Source: an uncultured Verrucomicrobiota bacterium (GTDB lineage: Bacteria; Verrucomicrobiota; Kiritimatiellia; CAIVKH01). From it: DNA of 64,000 nt. Under the pieces are notes generated by a model that saw only the letters and a program-made list of their open reading frames with translations, did not search any database and had not been told where the DNA came from. Shown here piece after piece: positions 18,456 through 26,295 of this stretch. Both the position numbers and the translations under genes were made by a program. Every line of letters starts with the position of its first letter. The first letter of the stretch is position 1. The stretch lies in NCBI GenBank assembly GCA_937872895.1, contig CALMUP010000015.1, positions 1 to 64,000 on the forward strand, read 5' to 3'.

Positions 18456-19743
18456 TACCGCCACCCACCGGTTGATCCGCCAGCGCGACGTCGCGCTGTC
18501 CGTGCTCGCCGAGGTATCCGCCGCCGTCGCCGCAGGCCAACCCGCCGACGCCACCCTCGCCCGCGTGTTCAACCAGCATCCGATGCTCGGCTCACGCGAC
18601 CGCCGCCGCTGCGCGCACGTGCTCTTCGCCCAGTTCCGCTGGCTGGGATGGACCACTCACCTCGCGCCATCCTCCCTGCTCCACCAGGTCGCATGGTCAC
18701 TTGCCCTCGAACCCGATCCCGCCTCAGCCGCGCCCGACCCGGCTGTCACCGCCTGGCGTGCGGAGACCGGATTGACCGAAGCCGAATCCATTGCCCTCGC
18801 CCGAGCCGACCTCGCCACGAAAGCCGCATTGCTCCGCCAACACGCTCCAGAAACGCACCTCGCACCCGCCGACCTGCTGCCGGCATGGACGGCCGACGCG
18901 CTCGATCCGGGTCTCGACCTCGCCACCTTCATCACTGCCGTGCAATCCCGTCCGCCGACCTGGGTGTGGATCGAACCGTACCGCCGCGCCGCCTTCGCCG
19001 CGATGCTGACCGCACAGCGCCTCGACCACCACCTCCATCCGCTCCTTCCCGGCGCAGTGGCCATCGCCACACCCTTCCAGCGCCAGTTGCTCGAACGAGC
19101 CTGGGGTGGACCCATCCAGATCCAGGACATCGGTTCACAGGCCGTTGCCGCGATCTGCGCCGCCCGTCCCGGCGAATCCTGGTGGGATGCCTGCAGCGGA
19201 GCGGGCGGCAAGACCCTCCACCTCGCCCGCCAGGTCGGCACCTCCGGATCGGTCATCGCCACCGACATCCGCCCCACCGTTCTCGCCAACCTGCAACGCC
19301 GCGCCGCGGAAAACCGACTCACCCAGATCACCGCCCTGCCCCTCGACAGCGCGAATGACGTGCCGCCGGGACGCATCTTCGACGGAGTGCTCGTGGATGC
19401 CCCCTGCTCCGGTCTCGGCACCTGGCCGCGCAATCCGGATGCCCGCTGGCGCACCGGCCCCGACGACCTCGCCCGCCATGCCGAAACACAACGACGCCTG
19501 CTGCACCACGTCGCCCCGCGCGTCAAGGCCGGTGGCCGCCTCGTCTATGCTCTCTGCACCCTCACCCGCCTGGAGGCGCACGCCGTCACCGCCTGGTTTC
19601 TTGAACGGCATCCGGAGTTCGCGCCCGACCCCTTCATCGACCCGCTTCGCGGGGTCACCATCGACGGCGAGCGCTTCATCCATCCCGGCGAAGGCCCCGG
19701 CGACGGCATGTTCGTCGCCGCCTTCCGCCGCGATCCGACTTGA
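18445..19743 (+). CDS. RsmB/NOP-family RNA cytosine-C5 methyltransferase
   Basis: A 432-aa protein: N-terminal NusB-like helical region, then the SAM-binding domain WWDACSGAGGKTLHLA (motif I), VIATDIRP, LVDAPCSGLGTWPRNPDARW (motif IV with one catalytic Cys) and LVYALCTLTRLE (motif VI with the second Cys). Two-cysteine chemistry is typical of m5C methyltransferases such as RsmB, which act on 16S rRNA. Overlaps the glycosyltransferase-like gene by 11 bp. The exact target base cannot be told from sequence. Confidence 0.87.
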   Translation: MTADTATHRLIRQRDVALSVLAEVSAAVAAGQPADATLARVFNQHPMLGSRDRRRCAHVLFAQFRWLGWTTHLAPSSLLHQVAWSLALEPDPASAAPDPAVTAWRAETGLTEAESIALARADLATKAALLRQHAPETHLAPADLLPAWTADALDPGLDLATFITAVQSRPPTWVWIEPYRRAAFAAMLTAQRLDHHLHPLLPGAVAIATPFQRQLLERAWGGPIQIQDIGSQAVAAICAARPGESWWDACSGAGGKTLHLARQVGTSGSVIATDIRPTVLANLQRRAAENRLTQITALPLDSANDVPPGRIFDGVLVDAPCSGLGTWPRNPDARWRTGPDDLARHAETQRRLLHHVAPRVKAGGRLVYALCTLTRLEAHAVTAWFLERHPEFAPDPFIDPLRGVTIDGERFIHPGEGPGDGMFVAAFRRDPT

Positions 19744-19768
19744 TGCCCACCCCCCCCTCCGGCATACT
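19740..19768 (+). promoter_or_regulatory. Promoter of kdsD
   Basis: TTGATG (19740-19745), 17-bp C-rich spacer, CATACT (19763-19768). It starts at the end of the methyltransferase gene and gives a leader of about 70 bases before the kdsD TTG start. Confidence 0.6.
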
Positions 19769-19843
19769 CCCCCGCGTGTCCAATCCATGGAAAAAGCCGG
19801 TGCCGCGCTTTCCAAGGCCTGGAAACCCGCCGGAGGAATAGCG

Positions 19844-20812
19844 TTGAAGTACATTGAGCGAGCGCGCGAAGTCATCGATATCGAAGCGGAAGGGTTGCAC
19901 CGGGTCAGCGCCGGCCTCGGCGAGGCGTTCAGCCAGGCCATCGACCTGTTGCTCGCCTGCCTCCAGCGCGGCAACAAGATCATCGTCACCGGCATCGGCA
20001 AGAACCTCCCGGTCGGCCAGAAGATCGCCGCCACCCTGACCAGCACCGGCAGCCCGGCGGTTTTCCTTCACGCCACCGACGCCCTGCACGGCGAGCTCGG
20101 CATCATCAGCGACGGCGATGTCGTGCTCGCATTGAGCTACAGCGGCGAGTCCGACGAACTGCGCACGCTCATGCCCGCCATCAAGCGCCGCAGCGTCGCC
20201 GTGGTCAGCCTGACCGGTTCGCTCGACAACTTCCTCGCCTCCTGCTCCGACGTCGTCATCCCGGTCACCGTCGACCGCGAAGCCTGCCCGTTCAACATGG
20301 CCCCCACCACCACCACCACCGCCACCCTCGCCGTCGGCGACGCCCTCGCCATGGTCCTGATCGAGGCCCGCGGCTTCCGCAAGGAAGACTACGCGAAACT
20401 CCACCCCGGCGGCGCCATCGGCCGCACCCTGGTGATGAAGGTCGCCGACATCATGCGCACCGGGGACCGCCTCGCCCGCATTCCGCGCGGCAGCAAGGTG
20501 CAGGACGCCGTGCTCGCCATGACCGAGGCGCGCAGCGGCTCGGTGGTCATCGTCGAACCCGACGGCCGCGTCGCCGGCATCTTCACCGATGGCGACCTGC
20601 GGCGCCACCTCAACACCAGCGATCTCCCGAACCGCGTGATCGACACCGTCATGTCCACCCGGCCCATCACCCTCCAGCAGGACCAGCTCGCCGTCGAAGT
20701 ACTCGCCGTCTTCCAGAAGCACAACGTCGATGACCTGATCATCGTCGATTCGAACGGACATCTCGCCGGCATGGTCGATATCCAGGACCTGCCCAAGTTC
20801 AAGATCCTCTAG
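19844..20812 (+). CDS. kdsD: Arabinose-5-phosphate isomerase (KdsD/KpsF)
   Basis: A 322-aa SIS-CBS protein that converts ribulose-5-phosphate to arabinose-5-phosphate, the first step of Kdo synthesis for LPS or capsule. The SIS domain (about 30-180) has VTGIGKN, TSTGSPAVFLHATDALHGELG, LSYSGESDE and PTTTTTATLAVGDALA; then LHPGGAIGR; two CBS domains follow (about 200-322). The TTG start at 19844 is chosen because GGAGGA ends 6 bp upstream, and the resulting length fits the family (about 325 aa). The secreted cyclase-like gene follows after 9 bp. Confidence 0.93.
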   Translation: MKYIERAREVIDIEAEGLHRVSAGLGEAFSQAIDLLLACLQRGNKIIVTGIGKNLPVGQKIAATLTSTGSPAVFLHATDALHGELGIISDGDVVLALSYSGESDELRTLMPAIKRRSVAVVSLTGSLDNFLASCSDVVIPVTVDREACPFNMAPTTTTTATLAVGDALAMVLIEARGFRKEDYAKLHPGGAIGRTLVMKVADIMRTGDRLARIPRGSKVQDAVLAMTEARSGSVVIVEPDGRVAGIFTDGDLRRHLNTSDLPNRVIDTVMSTRPITLQQDQLAVEVLAVFQKHNVDDLIIVDSNGHLAGMVDIQDLPKFKIL

Positions 20813-20821
20813 GGAGAAACC

Positions 20822-22000
20822 ATGCGAACAGCCATCCTCGCCACCTTGCTCGCCGCCACCGCCCTTGCCCAGCCGACCGTTGACATTACTGGCCTCGAAA
20901 CCGAGCGAAGCCCGATCCCCGAATCGCTTCGCCGCGAAGCCGAGGCCGCCGCCCAGCGCGCCACCGCCTGGTTGCTCCAGAACCAACAGCCCGAAGGCCA
21001 CTGGTCCAACCCCGACTTCCCCGCCCTCACCGCCCTCCCGGTCTGGGCCATCCTCCGCAACGGCGGCGACCCCTCCTCCGACGCCATCCAGCGCGCCGCC
21101 GCCTACCTCGCCGGTACCTTCAACGAGAACGGCTCCTTCTGCCGCGAACCGCGCGAGCAACGCAAGGGCGGCGGCCTCTGCAACTACAACACCGCCCTCG
21201 TCATCGTCGCCCTGCACGCCCTCGGCAATCCCGAGCACATCCCGCTGATCCAGAAGGCCCGCGCCTACATCGCCGCAACCCAGCATTTCGGCGACGACAT
21301 CTACCACGGTGGCATGGGTTACGATGCCGACACCGGGCGCCCCTACGCCGATCTCTCCAACTCCTACCTCGCCTACGAGGCGATGCGCCTCACCGAAAGC
21401 GTCGAGGATCTCCGCAGCAACACCGGCGAACGCGCCGACCTCGACTGGGAAGCCGCCCGCACCTTCATCGAACGCGTCCAGAACCGCCCCGAATCCAACG
21501 ACCAGGACTGGGCCTCCGACGATCCGGAAAACGCCGGCGGCTTCGCCTACAAGCCCGACTCCAGCATGGCCGGCAGCACCACCAACGAAGCCGGCGAAGT
21601 GCGCCTCCGCTCCTACGGCAGCATGACCTACGCCGGACTGCTCAGCTTCATCTACGCCGAGGTCGACAAGAACGATCCGCGCGTCCAGTCCGCCTACGAA
21701 TGGTCCACCAAGTACTGGTCCCTCGAGGAAAACCCCGGCATGGACCAGCAAGGCCTGTTCTATTACTACAAGACCCTCGCCAAGGCCCTCGCCACCCTTG
21801 ACACCGACATGATCCATCGCGCCGACGGCTCCGTCATCAACTGGCGCACCGCCCTCGTCCAGAAACTCGTCAGCCTCCAGAAAACCAACCCCGACGGCAC
21901 CGGCTTCTGGGTAAACGCCGAAGGCCGCTGGTGGGAATCGGATCCCGTCCTGGTCACCGCCTATTCGTTGATCGCCCTGAATCTTGCGATGCAACAATGA
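20822..22000 (+). CDS. Secreted squalene-cyclase/prenyltransferase-fold protein
   Basis: A 392-aa protein with a signal peptide (MRTAILATLLAATALA) and alpha-toroid repeats: AAQRATAWLLQNQQPEGHW, YNTALVIVALHALG, AKARAYI-type helices and SYGSMTYAGLLSFIYA. The QxxxGxW-type repeat is seen in squalene-hopene cyclases and prenyltransferases, but the catalytic DxDD motif of cyclases is not evident, so activity is doubtful. Similar secreted proteins occur in planctomycetes and verrucomicrobia. GGGAG is 5 bp before the ATG. Confidence 0.78.
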   Translation: MRTAILATLLAATALAQPTVDITGLETERSPIPESLRREAEAAAQRATAWLLQNQQPEGHWSNPDFPALTALPVWAILRNGGDPSSDAIQRAAAYLAGTFNENGSFCREPREQRKGGGLCNYNTALVIVALHALGNPEHIPLIQKARAYIAATQHFGDDIYHGGMGYDADTGRPYADLSNSYLAYEAMRLTESVEDLRSNTGERADLDWEAARTFIERVQNRPESNDQDWASDDPENAGGFAYKPDSSMAGSTTNEAGEVRLRSYGSMTYAGLLSFIYAEVDKNDPRVQSAYEWSTKYWSLEENPGMDQQGLFYYYKTLAKALATLDTDMIHRADGSVINWRTALVQKLVSLQKTNPDGTGFWVNAEGRWWESDPVLVTAYSLIALNLAMQQ

Positions 22001-22080
22001 ACGGCTCGCCGCTGGCCTGTCCGCCGTAGTCCCGAACGGGACGAAGGCGGATGGGAATCGGATCCCATCCTGGTCACCAC
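21932..22080 (+). repeat. Direct repeat spanning the end of the cyclase-like gene
   Basis: The segment TGGGAATCGGATCCCGTCCT (start of 21932-21960) recurs at 22052-22080 with 26 of 29 positions identical, 120 bp apart. The first copy encodes WESDPVLVT near the C-terminus; the second is in the spacer before tmRNA. Confidence 0.7.
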
Positions 22081-22259
22081 GTCTCCATAGTGATCGGTTG
22101 GAGCCGCGGTGTTTACCCGCCGAAGGAGGGCCCCCACCGCGGAAAACTTTCGATTGCCGCTCGACCATTTTGTGATACTGTATGAATTGCCACATCAACG
22201 GCGACTTTCCACATCTGAAAACTGGAAGTTGAACGTTGAATGTTGTTTCTTCCTTGAAC

Positions 22260-22614
22260 GGGGGCGACTGGTTTCGACGGGTACGTTGAAGCCCAGGTGG
22301 CGCGCCGAGGACTCCGGTTGGCCTCGTAAATCATCCGGAAAAACAAATAAACGCTAACCAAGAATTAGCTCTCGCGGCCTAATTAGTGCCACGACGTTCC
22401 ACCGCTGATATCTGCTAGGTGGATGGAACGACGACAGCAGGTCTGGACGCCCGGTGAGCAACCGACCAGGTGTTCAGTACCAACGTGGATGCTGGCGGTG
22501 ACCATGGCCTGTTTGTTGGCAGTGTTCACGGCGATGACCCAATAACAAAACACGCGCGTAGAGGCCTGGGTGACTCGTATTCGGACGGGGGTTCAATTCC
22601 CCCCGCCTCCACCA
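22260..22614 (+). ncRNA. ssrA: tmRNA (ssrA)
   Basis: A 355-nt transfer-messenger RNA. The 5' end GGGGGCGACTGGTTTCGACG and the 3' end GGGTTCAATTCC...CGCCTCCACCA form the tRNA-like acceptor (7 bp with one G:U) and T arm. The tag frame starts at GCT after AATAAAC and encodes ANQELALAA before TAA, ending in the LAA degradation signal. Several GC-rich pseudoknot candidates follow the tag. It rescues stalled ribosomes with SmpB, which is not in this window. Confidence 0.96.
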
Positions 22615-22774
22615 TTTTGCCATCAGCGAGATGATGCCACGCCAAAGCCTTGGCGTAGGCGGCTCTGCGGCTTTACCATGAATGCATGCGGCGTTCGGAG
22701 CATGTCCACAACCCTACCACCCGTCTGCCCCCATCACGCCACACTTTCCCGTACCCTTCATCCCCGGTTTCGGG

Positions 22775-22789
22775 CATAGTGGGCCCATG
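22775..22789 (+). promoter_or_regulatory. Leaderless-type -10 box of the cytochrome gene
   Basis: CATAGT (22775-22780) is followed by exactly six bases and ATG. The context GCATAGTGGGCCCATGG matches 15 of 17 positions of the sequence before the permease gene (GCTTAGTGGGACCATGG). No clear -35. Confidence 0.45.
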
Positions 22790-25039
22790 GTATCCGGACG
22801 TTGGCTGGTTCTGGTTGCGATCGCACTGCTGATCGCCGCCTCGGCGTGCCGACGCCAGGAACCCGCCCCTCCCCGCGTCATCACCGAAACCCTGGTCGTC
22901 CGCTCCACCGTGCCCGACCCCGCCGCCCAGGCCTGTGCCCAATGCCATGCCAATATCGTGGCCGAGTGGGCATCCTCGCAGCACGCGAATGCAAACCGGC
23001 TCGTCTCCGACGCCCTCGACCGCGCCGCCTTCGACCCGCCCACCACCCTCGCCCACGGCTCGTTCATCACCACCATGGCCCGCACCCGCGACGGCGACTT
23101 CACGTTCTCCGTCGCCTTCAGCAACCAGCCCGCCGCCACCTACATCGCCGAAGCGGTGATCGGCATCACCCCGCTCCGCCAGTACCTCGTGACCTTCCCC
23201 GGCGGCCGCCTCCAGACGGTCGATGTCTCGTTTGATCCGCGCTCGAACGAGTGGTTCAACGCCTTCGGTGACGAAAACCGCCAGCCCCACGAATGGGGCT
23301 TCTGGAAAAACCGCAGCATGACCTGGAACGTCCAGTGCGCCTTCTGCCACATGACCGGCTTCGAGAAGAACTACGACATCCCCACCGACACCTACAACTC
23401 GACCTGGCAGGCCATGGGCATCTCCTGCGCACAGTGCCACACGCCAAAGGCGCAGGTTTCGGGTTTGAATGCCAAGGTGCCAGGAAAGACCCATGAATGT
23501 CCCATGGTGGAACCCTTCCATCCCGACACCCGACACCCGACACCCGAAACCGTGGTCATGGACAACTGCGCCTCCTGCCACGCCCGCCGCGAGGAACTGT
23601 TCGGCACCTTCAAACCCGGCGACCGCTTTCACGACCACTTCCGCCTCACCCTGCCCGATTCACCCGGCGTGTTCCACCACGACGGACAAGTCCTTCAGGA
23701 AGACTTCGAATACGGCTCGTTCGCCATGAGCCGCATGGGCCACGCCGGCGTGACCTGCCTCGACTGCCACAACCCGCATTCCGGCCAACTCGTCGCCCCC
23801 GTCGAGAACAACGCGCTGTGCATGCAATGCCATACCCCGCCCGGCCTGAACGGCGCCATCCCGATCGATCCCGCCGCCCACAGTTTCCACACCCCCGGCA
23901 CCCCCGGTGGCCGCTGCGTGGATTGCCACATGCCGGTCCACCACTACATGGTGCGCGACGGACGCCGCGACCACGGGTTCACCTCGCCGGATCCGCTGCT
24001 GACCATCGAACTCGGCATCCCCAACGCCTGCACCATGTGCCACACCGACCAATCCGCCGAATGGGCCCACGAAAAGACCGTGGCCTGGTACGGCGACAAG
24101 ATGAACCGCCGCGCCCGCGACCGGGCCCGCGTCGTCGCCCGCGCCCACGCCGGTGATCCCGACGTCGCGCCCGACCTGCTCGCCATGGCCGCCACCGAGG
24201 ACATCGCCGCCTGGCGCACCGCCCTCAACAGCCTGCTCGCCCCCGCCGCACAACGCGACGACGTGGCCGCCCACCTCGTCACCGACCTTACCCACTCGAA
24301 CCCGATGGTCCGCGCCGCCGCCACCCGCTCCCTCGCCGAGCGCCCCGACCTCCTCGCCAACCACCCGCACCTCGCCACCGACGACAGCGCCCTCGTGCGC
24401 CTCGACGCCGCCTGGGCCGCGCCCGACCTGTTCATGACCACCCCCGCCAACCTGCGCGACATCCAGGCCTACCTCGCCAACATCGCCGACCAACCTCCCG
24501 GCGCCCTCCGCCAGGCCCAGCACGCCATGAACCGGAACGACCTCGCCTCCGCCGAGACCTGGGCCTCCAAAGCCCTCGCCTGGGATCCCACCCCCGTACC
24601 GCAGTACGCCCTCGGACGCATCCAGCACCTGCGTGGCAACATCTACGGCGCCGTGTCGAACCTCGCCGCCGCCGCGAACGCCGACCGCACCAACGCCGAA
24701 TACAGCTACGCCCTCGCCTTGTTCTACGCGGAAAACCAACGGACCGACCTCGCCATCCCCTGGCTCGAGGAAACCGTGCGCCGCGACCAGACCTTCGGCC
24801 GCGCCTGGTACAACCTCGGCCTCGCCTACTCCCAGACCGAACGCCTCGACGAAGCGATCAACGCCCTCGCCCGGGCCGAAACCATCCTGACCACCTCCCC
24901 CGATCCCGCCTACGCCCGCGCCACCATCCACGCCCGGCGCCAGGAAACCGCCCTGGCCCGCGCCGCAGCCACCCGCGCCCTCGCCCTCGACCCGTCCCAC
25001 CAACCCTCCCGCCAACTCCTTCAAGCGATCGAACGCTGA
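22787..25039 (+). CDS. Octaheme c-type cytochrome lipoprotein with TPR repeats
   Basis: A 750-aa protein. The N-terminus is a lipoprotein-type signal (LVAIALLIAASAC, lipobox Cys about residue 20). Eight CXXCH heme motifs are visible: CAQCH, CAFCH, CAQCH, CASCH, CLDCH, CMQCH, CVDCH and CTMCH. HEAT-like and TPR-like helical repeats fill residues about 450-750. It is likely an outer- or periplasmic-side electron carrier of the cytochrome c554 superfamily. Between hemes 3 and 4 there is an odd stretch (about 23450-23560) containing HPDTRHPTPETVV, which is an intergenic heptamer repeat read in frame. The ATG at 22787 gives a clean signal peptide. Confidence 0.88.
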   Translation: MVSGRWLVLVAIALLIAASACRRQEPAPPRVITETLVVRSTVPDPAAQACAQCHANIVAEWASSQHANANRLVSDALDRAAFDPPTTLAHGSFITTMARTRDGDFTFSVAFSNQPAATYIAEAVIGITPLRQYLVTFPGGRLQTVDVSFDPRSNEWFNAFGDENRQPHEWGFWKNRSMTWNVQCAFCHMTGFEKNYDIPTDTYNSTWQAMGISCAQCHTPKAQVSGLNAKVPGKTHECPMVEPFHPDTRHPTPETVVMDNCASCHARREELFGTFKPGDRFHDHFRLTLPDSPGVFHHDGQVLQEDFEYGSFAMSRMGHAGVTCLDCHNPHSGQLVAPVENNALCMQCHTPPGLNGAIPIDPAAHSFHTPGTPGGRCVDCHMPVHHYMVRDGRRDHGFTSPDPLLTIELGIPNACTMCHTDQSAEWAHEKTVAWYGDKMNRRARDRARVVARAHAGDPDVAPDLLAMAATEDIAAWRTALNSLLAPAAQRDDVAAHLVTDLTHSNPMVRAAATRSLAERPDLLANHPHLATDDSALVRLDAAWAAPDLFMTTPANLRDIQAYLANIADQPPGALRQAQHAMNRNDLASAETWASKALAWDPTPVPQYALGRIQHLRGNIYGAVSNLAAAANADRTNAEYSYALALFYAENQRTDLAIPWLEETVRRDQTFGRAWYNLGLAYSQTERLDEAINALARAETILTTSPDPAYARATIHARRQETALARAAATRALALDPSHQPSRQLLQAIER

Positions 25040-25247
25040 CCCCGCCGCGGATGGCACAAAAATAGTTTCATTCCGTCATTGCTATTCCCTGAATCCCCGG
25101 CATGCTGTTCCGCCAGTTGGTAAGAGCAGTCCAGTGAATTGGTAGGTTGTCCATCGCCTGCATCTGCATGGTGGGTGTCGATCCGAAACCCGAACGAGTC
25201 GGGAACAGTCACGAGCGTCTACCCACAGCAGAAAGAGAAGCAGAAAC

Positions 25248-25619
25248 ATGGCAACGAAACTATACGTCGGGAATCTTTCCTTCGGCACCACCGAAGGCGA
25301 CCTGAGCAAGCTGTTCGCATCCTGCGGCACGGTCACGAGCTGCAGCATGATCATCGACAAGTTCACCGGCAAATCCCGCGGATTCGCCTTCGTGGAAATG
25401 TCCTCCCCGTCGGAAGCCGCCAAGGCGATTTCCGAATTGCACGGCAAGGAATTCGACGGCCGCGCCCTGACCGTCAATGAAGCCAAGCCCCGCGAAGACC
25501 GCCCCCGTGGCGGTGGCTTCGGTGGTGGTGGCGGCGGCGGTGGTGGCTATGGTGGTGGCGGCCGTAGCGGTGGTGGCGGTGGTGGTTACGGTGGCGGCGG
25601 ACGCCGCGACCGGTACTAA
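25248..25619 (+). CDS. Glycine-rich RRM RNA-binding protein
   Basis: A 123-aa protein. One RRM (about 1-82): RNP2 KLYVGNLSF and RNP1 KSRGFAFVEM. The C-terminal tail is Gly/Arg/Tyr-rich (GGGG and GYGGGG runs), ending RRDRY. This layout is that of bacterial and cyanobacterial cold-inducible Rbp proteins, which act as RNA chaperones. A 200-bp leader region precedes it with an AGAGAAG purine stretch before ATG. A strong terminator follows. Confidence 0.93.
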   Translation: MATKLYVGNLSFGTTEGDLSKLFASCGTVTSCSMIIDKFTGKSRGFAFVEMSSPSEAAKAISELHGKEFDGRALTVNEAKPREDRPRGGGFGGGGGGGGGYGGGGRSGGGGGGYGGGGRRDRY

Positions 25620-25647
25620 CCAGCCCGGTTCCTCACGGAACGCGATC

Positions 25648-25684
25648 GAGGGAGTGGAGCTTGTCTCCGCTCCCTCTTTTTTTT
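25648..25684 (+). terminator. Rho-independent terminator of RRM gene
   Basis: GAGGGAGTGGAG (25648-25659) pairs with CTCCGCTCCCTC (25665-25676), followed by eight T. Confidence 0.9.
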
Positions 25685-25711
25685 GCCGGCCCGGCCCCTT
25701 CGCGTTGTCAC

Positions 25712-25739
25712 AAAAAAAAGCCGGAGTCACCCCCGGCTT
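25712..25739 (-). terminator. Rho-independent terminator of ylbF-like gene
   Basis: On the minus strand AAGCCGG pairs with CCGGCTT (25718-25739) and is followed by eight T (25712-25719 read in reverse). Confidence 0.85.
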
Positions 25740-25763
25740 CGTTCCGTCACCGTAAACCCGGCA

Positions 25764-26180
25764 TCAGTGGCAACCGCAGCTCGGACCGCAACTGCCGCTG
25801 GAGAAGTCGCTTTCCTCCGGCACCCGCCCCAGCTCGAAGGTCTTGCGGACGTACTCGGACACCGTCTTCTCGATCTTGTGCATCTGGCGCTGGGCCTTGA
25901 TGAAGTTCTCGGCAACCGGCATGGCCAGGAATTTTTCCTCCAGCTCGCCGAACGCGTTGTCCTCTTCCTCGGTGATCATCTGGCCATTTTCCTGCTTCTG
26001 GCTCAGGACCTCCTGCCGGTCGCACAACGTCTCGTACAAACCTCGCGCTTCCTCGTTGCGCAGGAAGTCGATGATGTGCTGCTTCATCTGGGCGTAACCG
26101 GGCTGTTCCAGGATGGTCGCGCACAATTCCTTGGTCTTGGCAATCAACGGCGTTTCCTGGGCAATGGACAATGGTTTCAT
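25764..26180 (-). CDS. YlbF-family regulator-like protein
   Basis: A 138-aa, mostly helical protein of the YlbF/YmcA type: AKTKELCATILEQPGYAQMKQHIIDFLRNEEARGLYETL, then a charged helical hairpin. The tail SGSCGPSCGCH is Cys-rich and could bind metal or an iron-sulfur cluster. In Bacillus, YlbF-YmcA-YaaT bind RNase Y; a similar role here is inference. GAGGAA lies 6 bp before the ATG at 26180. A terminator follows the gene. Confidence 0.8.
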   Translation of the reverse strand: MKPLSIAQETPLIAKTKELCATILEQPGYAQMKQHIIDFLRNEEARGLYETLCDRQEVLSQKQENGQMITEEEDNAFGELEEKFLAMPVAENFIKAQRQMHKIEKTVSEYVRKTFELGRVPEESDFSSGSCGPSCGCH

Positions 26181-26295
26181 AAGGTTCCTCGTGTTGTGCT
26201 GATCCATACTCTATCATACCGCGCGGGATTTTCCAGCAATACGCTGAACGTCCGTCCGGAACCTGCCCTCCGGACCCACCTGGCGCATGCCGTCC

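Noticed and set aside
25060-25247. tRNA-like or riboswitch-like sequence before the RRM gene (GGTAAGAGCAGTCC, TCGATCCGAAACC)
   Set aside because: The segments do not fold into an acceptor stem with D, anticodon and T arms, and no known riboswitch core is visible. It may be a cold-shock-type leader but there is no direct evidence.
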